Shown: positions 7,844-16,653 of the stretch, piece after piece
How the letters are laid out: each line of letters begins with the position of its first letter
Numbering within the stretch: the stretch's first letter is position 1
DNA from: Actinophytocola oryzae
GTDB lineage: Bacteria; Actinomycetota; Actinomycetes; Mycobacteriales; Pseudonocardiaceae
NCBI RefSeq assembly: GCF_004364325.1
Contig: NZ_SOCP01000005.1
Coordinates: 372,001 to 436,000 of the forward strand
Length of the DNA: 64,000 bases
Reading direction: 5' to 3'
Made by a program: the position numbers and the translations under genes
Notes under the pieces: generated by a model
Databases searched by the model: none
What the model was told of the DNA's origin: nothing
What the model saw: only the letters and a program-made list of their open reading frames with translations

Positions 7844-8656
7844 TCACCCCAGAGGAGCGACTGCGAACGCGCCCAGGTCCGGCCCGAGGAAACGCCTGGC
7901 CAGACGGGCGAAGGAAACCGGGTCACCGGTGGCCAGCAGCTCGTGGCGCGGCTCTTCGTGGTCGGCGAACATGTCCCGTTCGGTCAGTACCCGCACGACG
8001 TCCTTGGCGGTCTCCTCCGCACTGGACACCAGCGTCACGGACGGGCCCATGACGATCTGCAGCACGCCCGTGAGCAGCGGGTAGTGCGTGCAGCCGAGCA
8101 CGACCGTGTCCACGTCCGCCTGCTGGAGCGGCTCGAGGTAGGCCTGCGCCAACCCCAGCACCTGGCGGCCGGAGGTGATGCCGCGCTCCACGAAGTCCAC
8201 GAAGCGGGGACACGGCACGCTGGTGACCATCAGGGCGGGTGCCGCGGCGAACGCGTCGTGGTAGGCGCGGGAACGCACCGTGCCCTCGGTGCCGATGACG
8301 CCGACGCGGCCGCTGCGGGTGCTCGCGACCGCGCGGCGCACGGCAGGCACGACGACCTCGACCACCGGCACGTCGTAGCGCTCGCGTGCGTCGCCGAGAC
8401 ACGCCGCCGACGCGGTGTTGCACGCGATGACCAGCAGTTTCACGCCGCTCTCGACGAGGTCGTCCGCGACTGCCAGTGCGTGGCGGCGGACCTCGGCGAT
8501 GGGCAGCGGGCCGTACGGGCTGTTGGCGGTGTCGCCGACGTACCTGAGCCGTTCGTGGGGCAGTTGGTCGGCGATGGCGCGGGCGACGGTCAGTCCGCCG
8601 ACGCCGGAGTCGAAGATGCCGATCGGGTTGTTCGGTTCGCCATGGACACCAGCCAT
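7844..8656 (-). CDS. murI: Glutamate racemase
   Basis: A 270-residue PLP-independent racemase supplying D-glutamate for peptidoglycan. Both catalytic cysteines are present, in VIACNTASAA and LGCTHYPLL, together with IFDSGVGGLTVA at the N terminus and GDTANSPYG. The ATG at 8656 gives the standard MurI N terminus; longer in-frame upstream sequence lies inside the rhomboid gene. It overlaps the rhomboid 3' end by 67 bp, indicating translational coupling. Confidence 0.96.
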   Translation of the reverse strand: MAGVHGEPNNPIGIFDSGVGGLTVARAIADQLPHERLRYVGDTANSPYGPLPIAEVRRHALAVADDLVESGVKLLVIACNTASAACLGDARERYDVPVVEVVVPAVRRAVASTRSGRVGVIGTEGTVRSRAYHDAFAAAPALMVTSVPCPRFVDFVERGITSGRQVLGLAQAYLEPLQQADVDTVVLGCTHYPLLTGVLQIVMGPSVTLVSSAEETAKDVVRVLTERDMFADHEEPRHELLATGDPVSFARLARRFLGPDLGAFAVAPLG

Positions 8657-9234
8657 GCCGCGAGTATGCCGCCGATCGCGCCGAACAGGTGACCCTGCCA
8701 CGACACTCCCGGATTGCCGGGCAGGACCCCGAGCAGCGTGCTGCCCCAGTACAGGAAGAGCACGACAGCGACCAGGATCTGTCCGAACGCACGGTTGAAG
8801 ATGCCTCGGACCAGCAGGAACGCGAGCCAGCCGAACGCGATGCCGGACGCGCCGACGGTGGTGCCGGCGTCGCCGACCAGCCACACGCCGAGGCCGCTGA
8901 AGAGCCAGACGGTGACGGTCACGGCGACCCACTGGCCGACGCCGTTGGACATGGCCAGGAAGCCGAACAGCAGGACCGGCAGGGTGTTGGCGAACAGGTG
9001 CGCCCAGCCGTGGTGCAGCAGCGGGGCCCAGAGGACACCGTCGAGGCCGCCGAGCGTGCGTGGCTGGATGCCGAACTGGTCGAGTCGCCCGGACATGGCC
9101 GCGTCAACGACCTCGATGAGGTACAGCAACACGGTGAACGAGCCGATCACGATCAGGGCCTGCACCGGCTTGGGGGGCAGGATGCGGTTGACCGGGTTCT
9201 TCTTCTGCGTCGTCGTGACTGGCAGAGTGCTCAC
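8590..9234 (-). CDS. Rhomboid family intramembrane serine protease
   Basis: The 214-residue protein starts at GTG 9234, overlapping the racemase stop by four bases. Six transmembrane spans carry the rhomboid catalytic dyad: serine in VGASGIAFGW and histidine in WQGHLFGAIGG. HHGWAHLFANTLPVL is the conserved L1/TM2 region (HxxxxHxxxN-like). It is the positional equivalent of mycobacterial Rv1337. Substrates cannot be predicted. Confidence 0.93.
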   Translation of the reverse strand: MSTLPVTTTQKKNPVNRILPPKPVQALIVIGSFTVLLYLIEVVDAAMSGRLDQFGIQPRTLGGLDGVLWAPLLHHGWAHLFANTLPVLLFGFLAMSNGVGQWVAVTVTVWLFSGLGVWLVGDAGTTVGASGIAFGWLAFLLVRGIFNRAFGQILVAVVLFLYWGSTLLGVLPGNPGVSWQGHLFGAIGGILAAWLVSMANRTTRSASSTPASAD

Positions 9235-9986
9235 ACAGTCGAGGTTACGTGGCTTTTCCCGGGGTCGCGTCCGGTCGAACCCTGAGATGTCCCTGGCATT
9301 CCGGTGATACCCAGGGCGTAGTCGACGGCCAGCTCGGCGTGCAGGCGCGTGGTCGGGAAGACCGGGACCGGGCTGTCCTCCCGCATGACGAGCAGCTCGA
9401 TCTCCGTGCAGCCCAGGATCACGCCCTGGGCGCCCCTGTCGACCAGGCGGGCGATGACGTCGCGGTAGGCCTGGCGGGACTCCTCGCGGACCACGCCCAT
9501 GACCAGTTCCTCGTAGATGACCCGGTGGACCTCGGCCCGGTCGTCGGCCTCCGGGACCAGCACGTCCAGGCCGTGACCGGCGAGGCGGCCCGTGTAGAAG
9601 TCCTGCGACATGGTGAAGTCCGTGCCGAGCAGGCCGACGGTCCCGATGCCCTCGCCGAGGACGGCCTGCGCGGTGACGTCGCCGAGGTGCAGCAGCGGTA
9701 GCGCGGTGAGCTGGTCGGCGACCCGGTGCATGGTGTTCGTGCACAGGACCAGGAAGTCCGCCCCCGCCTCCCGAAGCGACGCCGCGGCCTGGTTGAGCAC
9801 CTCCCCCGCCTCGGCCCAACGGCCCGCCCCCTGGAGTGCCTCGATCTCGGCGAAGTCCACCGAGTACAGGACGCAGTGCGCGGAGTGGTAGCCGCCGAGC
9901 CGCTCCCGGACACGCTCGTTGAGGTACCTGTAGTACTCGGCGGTGGACTCCCAGGACATCCCGCCGAGCAGGCCGATGACCTTCAC
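9231..9986 (-). CDS. Aspartate/glutamate racemase family protein (YgeA/RacX-like)
   Basis: The 251-residue protein opens with GLLGGMSWESTAEYYR, the signature of YgeA-type broad-specificity amino-acid racemases. The two catalytic cysteines appear as LCTNTMH and LGCTEIELL. It therefore likely makes non-canonical D-amino acids in the cytosol. It starts at GTG 9986, overlapping the cysM stop by four bases, and its own stop overlaps the rhomboid start. The C-terminal 25 residues are Gly/Ser/Thr-rich. It sits between cysM and the rhomboid gene, which are adjacent in mycobacteria, so it appears inserted into a conserved block. Which amino acid it acts on is unknown. Confidence 0.88.
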   Translation of the reverse strand: MKVIGLLGGMSWESTAEYYRYLNERVRERLGGYHSAHCVLYSVDFAEIEALQGAGRWAEAGEVLNQAAASLREAGADFLVLCTNTMHRVADQLTALPLLHLGDVTAQAVLGEGIGTVGLLGTDFTMSQDFYTGRLAGHGLDVLVPEADDRAEVHRVIYEELVMGVVREESRQAYRDVIARLVDRGAQGVILGCTEIELLVMREDSPVPVFPTTRLHAELAVDYALGITGMPGTSQGSTGRDPGKSHVTSTV

Positions 9987-10933
9987 GCCCAGAGGTGCCC
10001 GTCGAGACGTGCGGCGGCCTCGTCGACCGAGCCGCTGTACGCACCGGTGGACAGGTACTTCCAGCCGCCGTCCGCGACGATGAACACGACGTCGGCCTTC
10101 TTGCCCGCGCGTACGGCCTTGTCCGCGGCGGCGAGCGCGGCGTGCAGGATGGCCCCCGTCGAGATGCCCGCGAAGATGCCCTCGGTCTCCAGCAGCTCGC
10201 GGGTCCTGCGCAGCGCGTCGTAGGAGCCGACCGAGTAGCGGCCGGTCAGGACTTCCGGGTCGTACAGCTCCGGCACGAACCCCTCGTCGAGGTTGCGCAG
10301 GCCGTAGACCAGCTCGCCGTAGCGGGGCTCCGCCGCGATGATCTGCACGTCCGGCTTGTGCTCCCGCAGGTACCGGCCCGCGCCCACGAGCGTCCCGGTC
10401 GTGCCGAGGCCCGCCACGAAGTGGGTGACCGACGGCAGGTCACGCAGGACCTCCGGACCGGTGCCGTGGTAGTGCGCGCCGGCGTTGTTCGGGTTCCCGT
10501 ACTGGTAGAGCATGACCCAGTCCGGGTTCTTCTTCGCCAGCTCCTTGGCCCGCCGGACGGCCTCGTTCGAACCGCCCGCCGCGGGCGAGTTCACGATCCG
10601 CGCGCCGTAGGCCTGCAGCAGCTGACGCCGTTCCTCCGACGTGTTCTCCGGCATGACGCACACCAGGCCGTAGCCCTTGAGCTTCGCGGCCATGGCCAGC
10701 GAGATGCCGGTGTTGCCGGACGTCGGCTCGAGGATCGTGGCGCCTGGTCGCAGGGTGCCGTCCTCCTCGGCCTTCTCGATCATCCGCAGCGCGACGCGGT
10801 CCTTCACCGAGCCGGTCGGGTTGCGGTCCTCGAGCTTGGCCCACAGCCGCACGTCGGCCGACGGCGACAGGCGCGGCAGGCCGACGAGCGGCGTGTCGCC
10901 GAGCGCGTCGAGAAGTGAGTCGTAGCGGGCCAA
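9983..10933 (-). CDS. cysM: CysO-dependent O-phosphoserine sulfhydrylase
   Basis: This 316-residue PLP enzyme makes CysO-bound cysteine from O-phosphoserine and the CysO thiocarboxylate. The PLP lysine is in RNPTGSVKDR; the substrate loop is EPTSGNTGISLAMAA; the phosphate cup is GLGTTGTLVGAG. It begins with TTG at 10933, six bases after GGAGG, and lies two bases after the cysO stop, so the pair is tightly coupled. The mec-cysO-cysM order identifies it as CysM rather than a CysK-type enzyme. Confidence 0.95.
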   Translation of the reverse strand: MARYDSLLDALGDTPLVGLPRLSPSADVRLWAKLEDRNPTGSVKDRVALRMIEKAEEDGTLRPGATILEPTSGNTGISLAMAAKLKGYGLVCVMPENTSEERRQLLQAYGARIVNSPAAGGSNEAVRRAKELAKKNPDWVMLYQYGNPNNAGAHYHGTGPEVLRDLPSVTHFVAGLGTTGTLVGAGRYLREHKPDVQIIAAEPRYGELVYGLRNLDEGFVPELYDPEVLTGRYSVGSYDALRRTRELLETEGIFAGISTGAILHAALAAADKAVRAGKKADVVFIVADGGWKYLSTGAYSGSVDEAAARLDGHLWA

Positions 10934-10935
10934 CG

Positions 10936-11208
10936 TCAGCCTCCGGCGACCGCCGGGAGGATCGTCACGTTGTCGCCGTCGGCAACGCTCGCCTCCAGGC
11001 CACCGGCGAAGCGCACGTCCTCGTCGTTCACGTAGACGTTCACGAAGCGGTGCAGCGACCCCTCCTTGACCAGGCGGCCCTTGATGCCGCCGTGGGTCGC
11101 CTCGAGGTTGTCGATCACCTCGGCCAGCGTGGTGCCGCTCGCCTCGACCGTCTTCTGGCCACCCGTGTGGGTGCGCAGGATGGTCGGGATGGAGACGGTG
11201 ACCGCCAT
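10936..11208 (-). CDS. cysO: Sulfur carrier protein CysO (MoaD/ThiS family)
   Basis: A 90-residue ubiquitin-fold carrier ending in AVAGG. The C-terminal Gly-Gly is adenylated and thiocarboxylated, then donates sulfide to CysM. The N terminus VTVSIPTILRTHTGGQKTVEA and the FVNVYVNDEDVRFAGGLEA segment match the family. The ATG at 11208 lies six bases after GGAGG. Neighbouring mec and cysM complete the pathway. Confidence 0.96.
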   Translation of the reverse strand: MAVTVSIPTILRTHTGGQKTVEASGTTLAEVIDNLEATHGGIKGRLVKEGSLHRFVNVYVNDEDVRFAGGLEASVADGDNVTILPAVAGG

Positions 11209-11235
11209 GGAAAACCTCCGCTTGGGATGGGACTG

Positions 11236-11676
11236 CTATTCGGACAACGACGGTGCCGCTGAGTCGTATTCCGGCACGACGTCGACCGGTTCCTCGGTGA
11301 TCTCACCGTCCACGATGCGGAACGACCGCAGCTCGTCGGCCGCTGGATCGCGGGTGGAGACCAGCACGTAGTGGGCGTCGGGCTCCGACGCGTAGGACAC
11401 GTCGGTGCGGGACGGGTAGGCCTCGGTGGCCGTGTGCGAGTGGTAGACCACGACAGGGACCTCGTCGCGCGCGTCCATGTCGCGGTAGAGCTTCAGCAGG
11501 TCGGCCGAGTCGAACTCGTAGAACGTCGGCGAGCGGGCCGCGTTCAGCATCGGGATGAACCGCTCCGGCCGGTCCGAGCCCTCCGGTCCGGCGATGACGC
11601 CGCACGCCTCGTCCGGGTGGTCCCGGCGGGCATGCGCGACCATCGCGTCCACCAGGTCACGACGTATCCGAAGCAC
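11236..11676 (-). CDS. mec: Mec: zinc carboxypeptidase releasing cysteine from CysO
   Basis: The 146-residue JAMM/MPN-domain metalloprotease removes the cysteine added to the CysO C terminus. The JAMM elements are visible: an upstream glutamate in HPDEACGVI, then YHSHTATEAYPSRTD containing the HxH zinc ligands, serine and aspartate. Length equals the minimal MPN domain. The start is GTG 11676; cysO follows after 27 bp. Confidence 0.94.
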   Translation of the reverse strand: MLRIRRDLVDAMVAHARRDHPDEACGVIAGPEGSDRPERFIPMLNAARSPTFYEFDSADLLKLYRDMDARDEVPVVVYHSHTATEAYPSRTDVSYASEPDAHYVLVSTRDPAADELRSFRIVDGEITEEPVDVVPEYDSAAPSLSE

Positions 11677-11685
11677 GCCCCGATC

Positions 11686-12708
11686 TTACTGGCCGGACGC
11701 GTCGCGCCCACTCCTTGAGACGGGCCACACGTCCGAGTACGCCGGGAGACCAGCGAGGGACGAGGCCCGCACGACACCGTGCACCACCGCCCGCGCGAAC
11801 GTCTCCGCCGCGGCCGTGCAGAGCCGGTCCAGCGCCGCCGCACGGGCCGCCAGGCCGAACGGCGCGTCGGAGGCGACCAGCTCGCGCGCCCTTGTCGCCA
11901 CGGCGAAGACCGTGTCGCCGTCGAACATGGTGTGCGCGGGCCGGATCGCCCTGGCCAGGCCGTCCTGCGCGGCCACGGCGATGCGGCGGCACTCGGCCTT
12001 GGACAGGTCGGCGTCGACGGCCACGACGCCGATCGTGGTGTTCAGGTCGGTCGGCGCCGCCTCGGGGAACGCCCCCGGCACGTTCGGCCAGGTCCGGCCG
12101 AACTCGCCCGCCGCCTCGTGGTCGGCCGCGTAGGGCACGCCGGTGGCCGCGTCGACGGCCTCCCCGGCCGCGTTCACGACCGCGAGCGCGCCGACCGTGA
12201 AGCCGTCCACCCGAGCCGACGCCGTGCCGACACCGCCCTTGAGCCTGCCCACCTTGGCGCCGGTGCCCGCACCGACCGTGCCGACCGCGAAGTCGGCCGA
12301 GGCGGTCTCGCAGGCCGCGTACCCGAAGGAGGAGTCCGGCCGGTTGCCCCACGCACCACGCGGCAGGTCGAAGATCACCGCGCCCGGCACGATCGGCACG
12401 ACCTCGTGCTCGCCCGCACCGACCCGCATGCCGAGGTGGCGCTCCGAGAGCCACCGCATCACGCCGTCCGCGGCGGCCAGCCCGTACGCGGACCCGCCGG
12501 ACAGGCAGATCGCGTCAACCTGCTGGACCAGGTTCTCGGGCAGGAGCAGGTCCGTCTCGCGGGTGCCCGGCGCGCCGCCCCGGCCGTCGACCGCGCCGGC
12601 CGAGCCGGGTGGGACGAGGACGACCGTGGTCCCGGTCGCCCAGCCGTCGCCGACGCGCTGGTGGTGCCCGACGAGCACCCCCTCGACGTCGGTGATCGCG
12701 TTACCCAT
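11686..12708 (-). CDS. P1 (DmpA/S58) family peptidase
   Basis: The 340-residue protein shows the DmpA-family pattern: LSGGSAYGLAAADGVMRWL near residue 70, GAVIFDLPRG, and the GSGGV-like maturation region GAGTGAKVGRLKGGVGTAS. Family members self-cleave before a nucleophilic Ser/Thr into two chains and act as aminopeptidases or beta-peptidyl hydrolases. In this protein the segment after DLNTTIGVVAVD is the probable second chain start. It is the positional equivalent of Rv1333, nine bases upstream of mec, and overlaps the DUF2017 gene by eight bases. Confidence 0.88.
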   Translation of the reverse strand: MGNAITDVEGVLVGHHQRVGDGWATGTTVVLVPPGSAGAVDGRGGAPGTRETDLLLPENLVQQVDAICLSGGSAYGLAAADGVMRWLSERHLGMRVGAGEHEVVPIVPGAVIFDLPRGAWGNRPDSSFGYAACETASADFAVGTVGAGTGAKVGRLKGGVGTASARVDGFTVGALAVVNAAGEAVDAATGVPYAADHEAAGEFGRTWPNVPGAFPEAAPTDLNTTIGVVAVDADLSKAECRRIAVAAQDGLARAIRPAHTMFDGDTVFAVATRARELVASDAPFGLAARAAALDRLCTAAAETFARAVVHGVVRASSLAGLPAYSDVWPVSRSGRDASGQ

Positions 12709-13267
12709 CCTCGGCCAGCGCGCTGACCAGGCTCTCCTGCATCCAGGTCAGCCAGTGGTAGACGCCGAGGTGGGGGGCGCGCGGGTCGTCGTCCGGCAGC
12801 TCGTCCGGCATCTCCTCGGTCACCCCGAGGGTCGTGCCAAGCGCGAGGCGCACGTCGTTCAGCGCGGAGAGCCAGGCGTCGGCCTGCTCTGCGGAGAGCT
12901 TCACCAGGCCGCCGCCGGGTGGGCACGTGTCGAGCACGACGGCGACCACACCGGACTTGTGGTCGAGCAGCTCAGGCTCGTGCAGTGACCGCAGCGCGGC
13001 GGCCGAGTCCAGGTCCGCCTTGGACACCGGCTCGTCGCTGTCGAGGCGGTGGAAGTCGGGCAGCAGCCTGGCCAGGATCGGGTCGTCCGGCGCGGTCGAC
13101 GGGCCGGTGCGCATGCCGGTCAGCTCGGCGAGCTCGTCCTGCGGCGCCTGTGCCTGCCTGGACTCGATCATGTCGCCGATCTGCGTGACCAGGCCGCGCA
13201 GCACCGCGGCTTCCTGCCGGTCGATCTTCGTGGAGACCGTGTCCCCGACGCGCTCCCAGGGGATCAC
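12701..13267 (-). CDS. DUF2017 family protein
   Basis: A 188-residue, mostly acidic, helical cytosolic protein without catalytic motifs. The N terminus (EAAVLRGLVTQIGDMIESR) and the C-terminal HLGVYHWLTWMQESLVSAL match DUF2017, which in actinobacteria consistently follows clpS (Rv1332 next to Rv1331). It starts at GTG 13267 with a four-base overlap with clpS. The conserved pairing suggests a role linked to ClpS-ClpP substrate delivery, which is inference. Confidence 0.87.
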   Translation of the reverse strand: MIPWERVGDTVSTKIDRQEAAVLRGLVTQIGDMIESRQAQAPQDELAELTGMRTGPSTAPDDPILARLLPDFHRLDSDEPVSKADLDSAAALRSLHEPELLDHKSGVVAVVLDTCPPGGGLVKLSAEQADAWLSALNDVRLALGTTLGVTEEMPDELPDDDPRAPHLGVYHWLTWMQESLVSALAEDG

Positions 13268-13563
13268 GACTCGTGCTGCATGGTCGCCCAGAGGCCGGCC
13301 GCGTGCAGTTTCGCGACGTCACCCTCCACTTTCTCCTTGGAGCCCGAAGACACGATCGCCCTGCCCTTGTGGTGTACGTCGAGCATGAGCTTCGTGGCCT
13401 GCTCGCGGGAGTACCCGAAGAGCTTCTGGAACACGTAGGTCACGTACGACATCAGGTTCACTGGGTCGTTCCACACTATCGTCTGCCACGGCTTGTCCTC
13501 GGCTGTGACCTCCGTGGTGACCGGTTCTACCCGCTCGAGGGGCGTCGCCATGGAAACCGACAT
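13264..13563 (-). CDS. clpS: ATP-dependent Clp protease adaptor ClpS
   Basis: A 99-residue N-end-rule adaptor that hands substrates to ClpC/ClpA. The core VWNDPVNLMSYVTYVFQKLFG contains the substrate-pocket Asn-Asp, and DVHHKGRAIV carries the second conserved patch. The start may be ATG 13563 or ATG 13551; no Shine-Dalgarno sequence precedes either. It is divergent from pncB with only 33 bp between the starts. Confidence 0.95.
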   Translation of the reverse strand: MSVSMATPLERVEPVTTEVTAEDKPWQTIVWNDPVNLMSYVTYVFQKLFGYSREQATKLMLDVHHKGRAIVSSGSKEKVEGDVAKLHAAGLWATMQHES

Positions 13564-13596
13564 AAACCCATGGTGGCATGTCTAGGCTCACCGGTC

Positions 13597-14880
13597 ATGA
13601 CCGGTACCAGCACCGCGCTGCTCACGGACCACTACGAGCTCACGATGGTCGCCGCGGCACTCGCCGACGGCACCGCGTCGCGGCAGTGCGTGTTCGAGAC
13701 GTTCGCAAGGCGGCTGCCGAACGGGCGGCGCTACGGCGTCGTCGGCGGCACCGGCCGGGTGATCGACGCCATCAGTCGGTTCACGTTCGGTGACGAGGAG
13801 CTCGCCACGCTCTCCGGAGTACTCGATCCGGCCACTGTCGAGTGGTTGGCCGACTACCGGTTCAGTGGCGACGTCGACGGCTACGCCGAGGGCGAGCTGT
13901 ACTTCCCCGGGTCGCCTCTGTTCACGGTGCGCGGCACCTTCGCCGAGGCGGTGGTGCTCGAGACGCTCGTGCTGTCGATCCTCAACCACGACAGCGCGAT
14001 CGTGTCCGCCGGCGCCAGGATGGCCAGTGCCGCGAACGGCAGGCCGATCATCGAGATGGGCGGCAGGCGCACGCACGAGGAGGCCGCGGTGGCGGCCGCG
14101 CGGGCCGCTTACCTCGCAGGCTTCGCCACGACGTCGAACCTGGAGGCGGGCCGCCGCTACGGCATCCCGACCGGCGGCACGTCCGCACACGCGTTCACCC
14201 TGCTCCACGACAGCGAGCACGCGGCGTTCACGGCACAGGTCAACGCCGTGGGACCGGACACCACGCTGCTGGTCGACACCTACGACATCACCTCGGGCAT
14301 CGAGACGGCCATCGAGGTGGCCGGCACGTCACTGGGCGCCATCCGCATCGACTCCGGCGACGTGGGCGTCCTGGCGCGGCAGGCACGAGCGCAGCTCGAC
14401 GCGCTCGGCGCGCGCAACACGCGGATCGTCGTGTCCGGCGACCTCGACGAGTACGCCATCGCGGCGCTGCGGGCCGAGCCGGTGGACGCGTACGGGGTGG
14501 GCACGTCACTGGTCACCGGCTCGGGGTCGCCCACCGCCGGGATGGTCTACAAGCTGGTCGAGGTCGACGGCCGTCCGGTGGCGAAACGCAGCTCGCACAA
14601 GGAGTCCAAGGCCGGGCGGAAGGCGGCGCTGCGCAGGTACAAGCCGACCGGGACGGCGCTGGAGGAGGTCGTGTACGTGGTCGGCGCGCAAGTGCCCGCC
14701 GGCCCGCACGACCGTCAGCTGCAGGTGCCGCTGATGCGGGGTGGACAACCGGTCGACGACCTGCCCACCCTGGAGGAGAGCAGGCAGCGCGTTCGGGAGG
14801 CACTCGTGAGCCTTCCGTGGGAAGGTCTGAAACTGTCACACGGCGAACCGGCGATCTCGACCGTAAACGTGGAGAAGTGA
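13597..14880 (+). CDS. pncB: Nicotinate phosphoribosyltransferase
   Basis: The 427-residue enzyme converts nicotinate and PRPP to nicotinate mononucleotide in NAD salvage. It begins ALLTDHYELTMVAAAL, contains the catalytic-histidine region GTSAHAFTLLHD and the phosphate-binding IRIDSGDVGVLARQAR and VSGDLDEYAI segments. ATG 13597 is chosen because the family signature begins seven residues later. No Shine-Dalgarno is seen; a TAGGCT element about ten bases upstream would suit a leaderless transcript. The stop overlaps pncA by one base (TGATG). Confidence 0.95.
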   Translation: MTGTSTALLTDHYELTMVAAALADGTASRQCVFETFARRLPNGRRYGVVGGTGRVIDAISRFTFGDEELATLSGVLDPATVEWLADYRFSGDVDGYAEGELYFPGSPLFTVRGTFAEAVVLETLVLSILNHDSAIVSAGARMASAANGRPIIEMGGRRTHEEAAVAAARAAYLAGFATTSNLEAGRRYGIPTGGTSAHAFTLLHDSEHAAFTAQVNAVGPDTTLLVDTYDITSGIETAIEVAGTSLGAIRIDSGDVGVLARQARAQLDALGARNTRIVVSGDLDEYAIAALRAEPVDAYGVGTSLVTGSGSPTAGMVYKLVEVDGRPVAKRSSHKESKAGRKAALRRYKPTGTALEEVVYVVGAQVPAGPHDRQLQVPLMRGGQPVDDLPTLEESRQRVREALVSLPWEGLKLSHGEPAISTVNVEK

Positions 14881-15440
14881 TGAAGGCACTCATCGTGGTG
14901 GACGTGCAGAACGACTTCTGCGAGGGCGGGTCGGTCCCCGTGACGGGCGGCGCGGCGGTCGCCGAGGCCGTCTCCGGGCTCTACGGCTCGTACGACCACG
15001 TGGTGGCGACGCGGGACTACCACATCGATCCCGGCGCGCACTTCTCCGAGACACCGGACTTCGTCGACTCGTGGCCGGTCCACTGCCGCGCGGGCACACC
15101 GGGGGCGTCGTTCCACCCGTACCTGGACGTCGGCGGCATCGAGGCGGTCTTCTCCAAGGGTGCCTACGAGGCGGCCTACTCGGGGTTCGAGGGTTTCGCG
15201 GCGGACGGCACGACGCTGGCCGACTGGCTGCGTGCCCACGACGTGTCCGAAGTGGACGTCGTCGGCATCGCGACCGACCACTGCGTGCGCGCGACGGCCA
15301 TCGACGCGGCCGCCAACGGTTTCACCACGAGGGTTCTGCTCGACCACACGGCGGCCGTCTCGCAGGCGACGGTCGACAGCGCGCTCGGCAGGCTCGCCGA
15401 GGCGGGCGTGTCCGTCACCGGCACGCCGCACCTCGGCTGA
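14880..15440 (+). CDS. pncA: Nicotinamidase
   Basis: A 186-residue isochorismatase-fold enzyme converting nicotinamide to nicotinate. The catalytic triad is visible: Asp8 in VDVQNDFCEGGS, lysine in VFSKGAYEAAYSGF and cysteine in IATDHCVRATA. The metal site is RDYHIDPGAHF. Coupling to pncB by a one-base overlap makes a two-step NAD salvage operon. Confidence 0.95.
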   Translation: MKALIVVDVQNDFCEGGSVPVTGGAAVAEAVSGLYGSYDHVVATRDYHIDPGAHFSETPDFVDSWPVHCRAGTPGASFHPYLDVGGIEAVFSKGAYEAAYSGFEGFAADGTTLADWLRAHDVSEVDVVGIATDHCVRATAIDAAANGFTTRVLLDHTAAVSQATVDSALGRLAEAGVSVTGTPHLG

Positions 15441-15447
15441 GCCGCCG

Positions 15448-16599
15448 TCAGGACGCCGGTTCCAGGACCACGGGTGTCGTGGTGCCCGCGAGCAGTTCGG
15501 CAATGGCCGCGCAGACCCGGTTCGCGGCGTTGCCGTCGCCGAACGGGTTGCTGTTGACCGGAATCCGCAGCCGGGTGCGCAGCATCTCGTCCGCCGCCAG
15601 CAGAATCCTGGCGCGGTCGGTGCCGACGAGCCACGCGCAGCCCGCGTGCACGGCCTCCATCCGCTCGGTCACCTCGCGGAGCACCAGCACGGGCACGCCG
15701 AAGCTCGGCGCCTCCTCCTGGATGCCACCGGAGTCCGTGAGCACCAGGGCGGCTCTGCGCAGCACCCGTACGAGGTCCGGATAGGACAGCGGGTCGGTCA
15801 GGGTCACCCTGGGGTTGTCCCCGAGCACGGCCGCGACCTGCGCGCGCACCGACGGGTTCGGGTGCGTCGGCAGGAGGACGCGGATGTCCGGATGGGACTC
15901 GGCGAGCGTGGCGACCGCGCCGAGCACCTCGTTCAACGGCGCGCCCCACGACTCGCGGCGGTGCGCGGTGACCAGTACGAGCCTGCCGCCGTGGGTCTCG
16001 AGGTCGTGCTCGACGGCCACGAGGTCGGGGCTGGCCGCCGGTGTCTCCAGTGCCGCGATCCGCAACGCCGCGTCCACGACCGTGTTGCCGGTGACCACGA
16101 CAGGACCGCCGCAGAGGTGCTCGCCGGACAGTGCCGCCGCGGCGTCGGCGGTCGGTGCGAGGTGCAGCGCGGCGACGCGGGCGACGAGCTGCCGGTTGGC
16201 CTCCTCGGGGAACGGCGCGGTGAGGTCGCCGGTGCGCAGACCCGCTTCCAGGTGCACCACGGGAATGCGCCGCCAGAACGCGGCCAGCGCGCCGGCCAGG
16301 GCGGTGGCCGTGTCGCCCTGGACGAGCACCGCCCTGGGCCTGCGACGGGCGAGCACCTCGTCCAGTGCGGGCAGCAGGTGCGCGAAGAGCTCGGCCTGGC
16401 CACCCGTCTCCCGCCGGTAGCACAGTGCCTCGTCCGGCCGCAGACCGAACGAGGCGAGGGCCTGTTCGACCACGGCGACGTGCTGTCCACTGTGGACTAT
16501 CGCGGGTGTGAGGTGGGGATGCTCCGCGAGGCACAGCGCGACCGGTGCGGCCTTGACCGCCTCCGGCCTGGTGCCGACGAGGAGCAGGACTTCGTCCAT
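15448..16599 (-). CDS. wecB: UDP-N-acetylglucosamine 2-epimerase (non-hydrolysing)
   Basis: The 383-residue enzyme interconverts UDP-GlcNAc and UDP-ManNAc. Signatures are VGTRPEAVKAAPV at the N terminus, VQGDTATALAGALAAFW, HLEAGLRTGD, VTAHRRESWG and VLTDSGGIQEEAPSFGVPVLVLR. Length is normal. It follows the anchor peptide gene and a terminator hairpin, so it is probably a separate unit. Nearness to the exosortase locus and a GT2 gene suggests cell-surface glycan work, but that link is positional only. Confidence 0.9.
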   Translation of the reverse strand: MDEVLLLVGTRPEAVKAAPVALCLAEHPHLTPAIVHSGQHVAVVEQALASFGLRPDEALCYRRETGGQAELFAHLLPALDEVLARRRPRAVLVQGDTATALAGALAAFWRRIPVVHLEAGLRTGDLTAPFPEEANRQLVARVAALHLAPTADAAAALSGEHLCGGPVVVTGNTVVDAALRIAALETPAASPDLVAVEHDLETHGGRLVLVTAHRRESWGAPLNEVLGAVATLAESHPDIRVLLPTHPNPSVRAQVAAVLGDNPRVTLTDPLSYPDLVRVLRRAALVLTDSGGIQEEAPSFGVPVLVLREVTERMEAVHAGCAWLVGTDRARILLAADEMLRTRLRIPVNSNPFGDGNAANRVCAAIAELLAGTTTPVVLEPAS

Positions 16600-16618
16600 C
16601 GGTTCCCTCGGTCAGGAC

Positions 16619-16647
16619 GGTGGCCCCCGCGCGCGGCGGGGGCCACC
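16619..16647 (-). terminator. 12-bp GC hairpin behind the anchor peptide gene
   Basis: GGTGGCCCCCGC and GCGGGGGCCACC form a perfect 12-bp stem with a five-base loop, seven bases after the stop of the anchor peptide gene on the minus strand. There is no T tract, as is usual for actinobacterial terminators. It separates the exosortase substrate genes from wecB. Confidence 0.7.
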
Positions 16648-16653
16648 GCCGCT

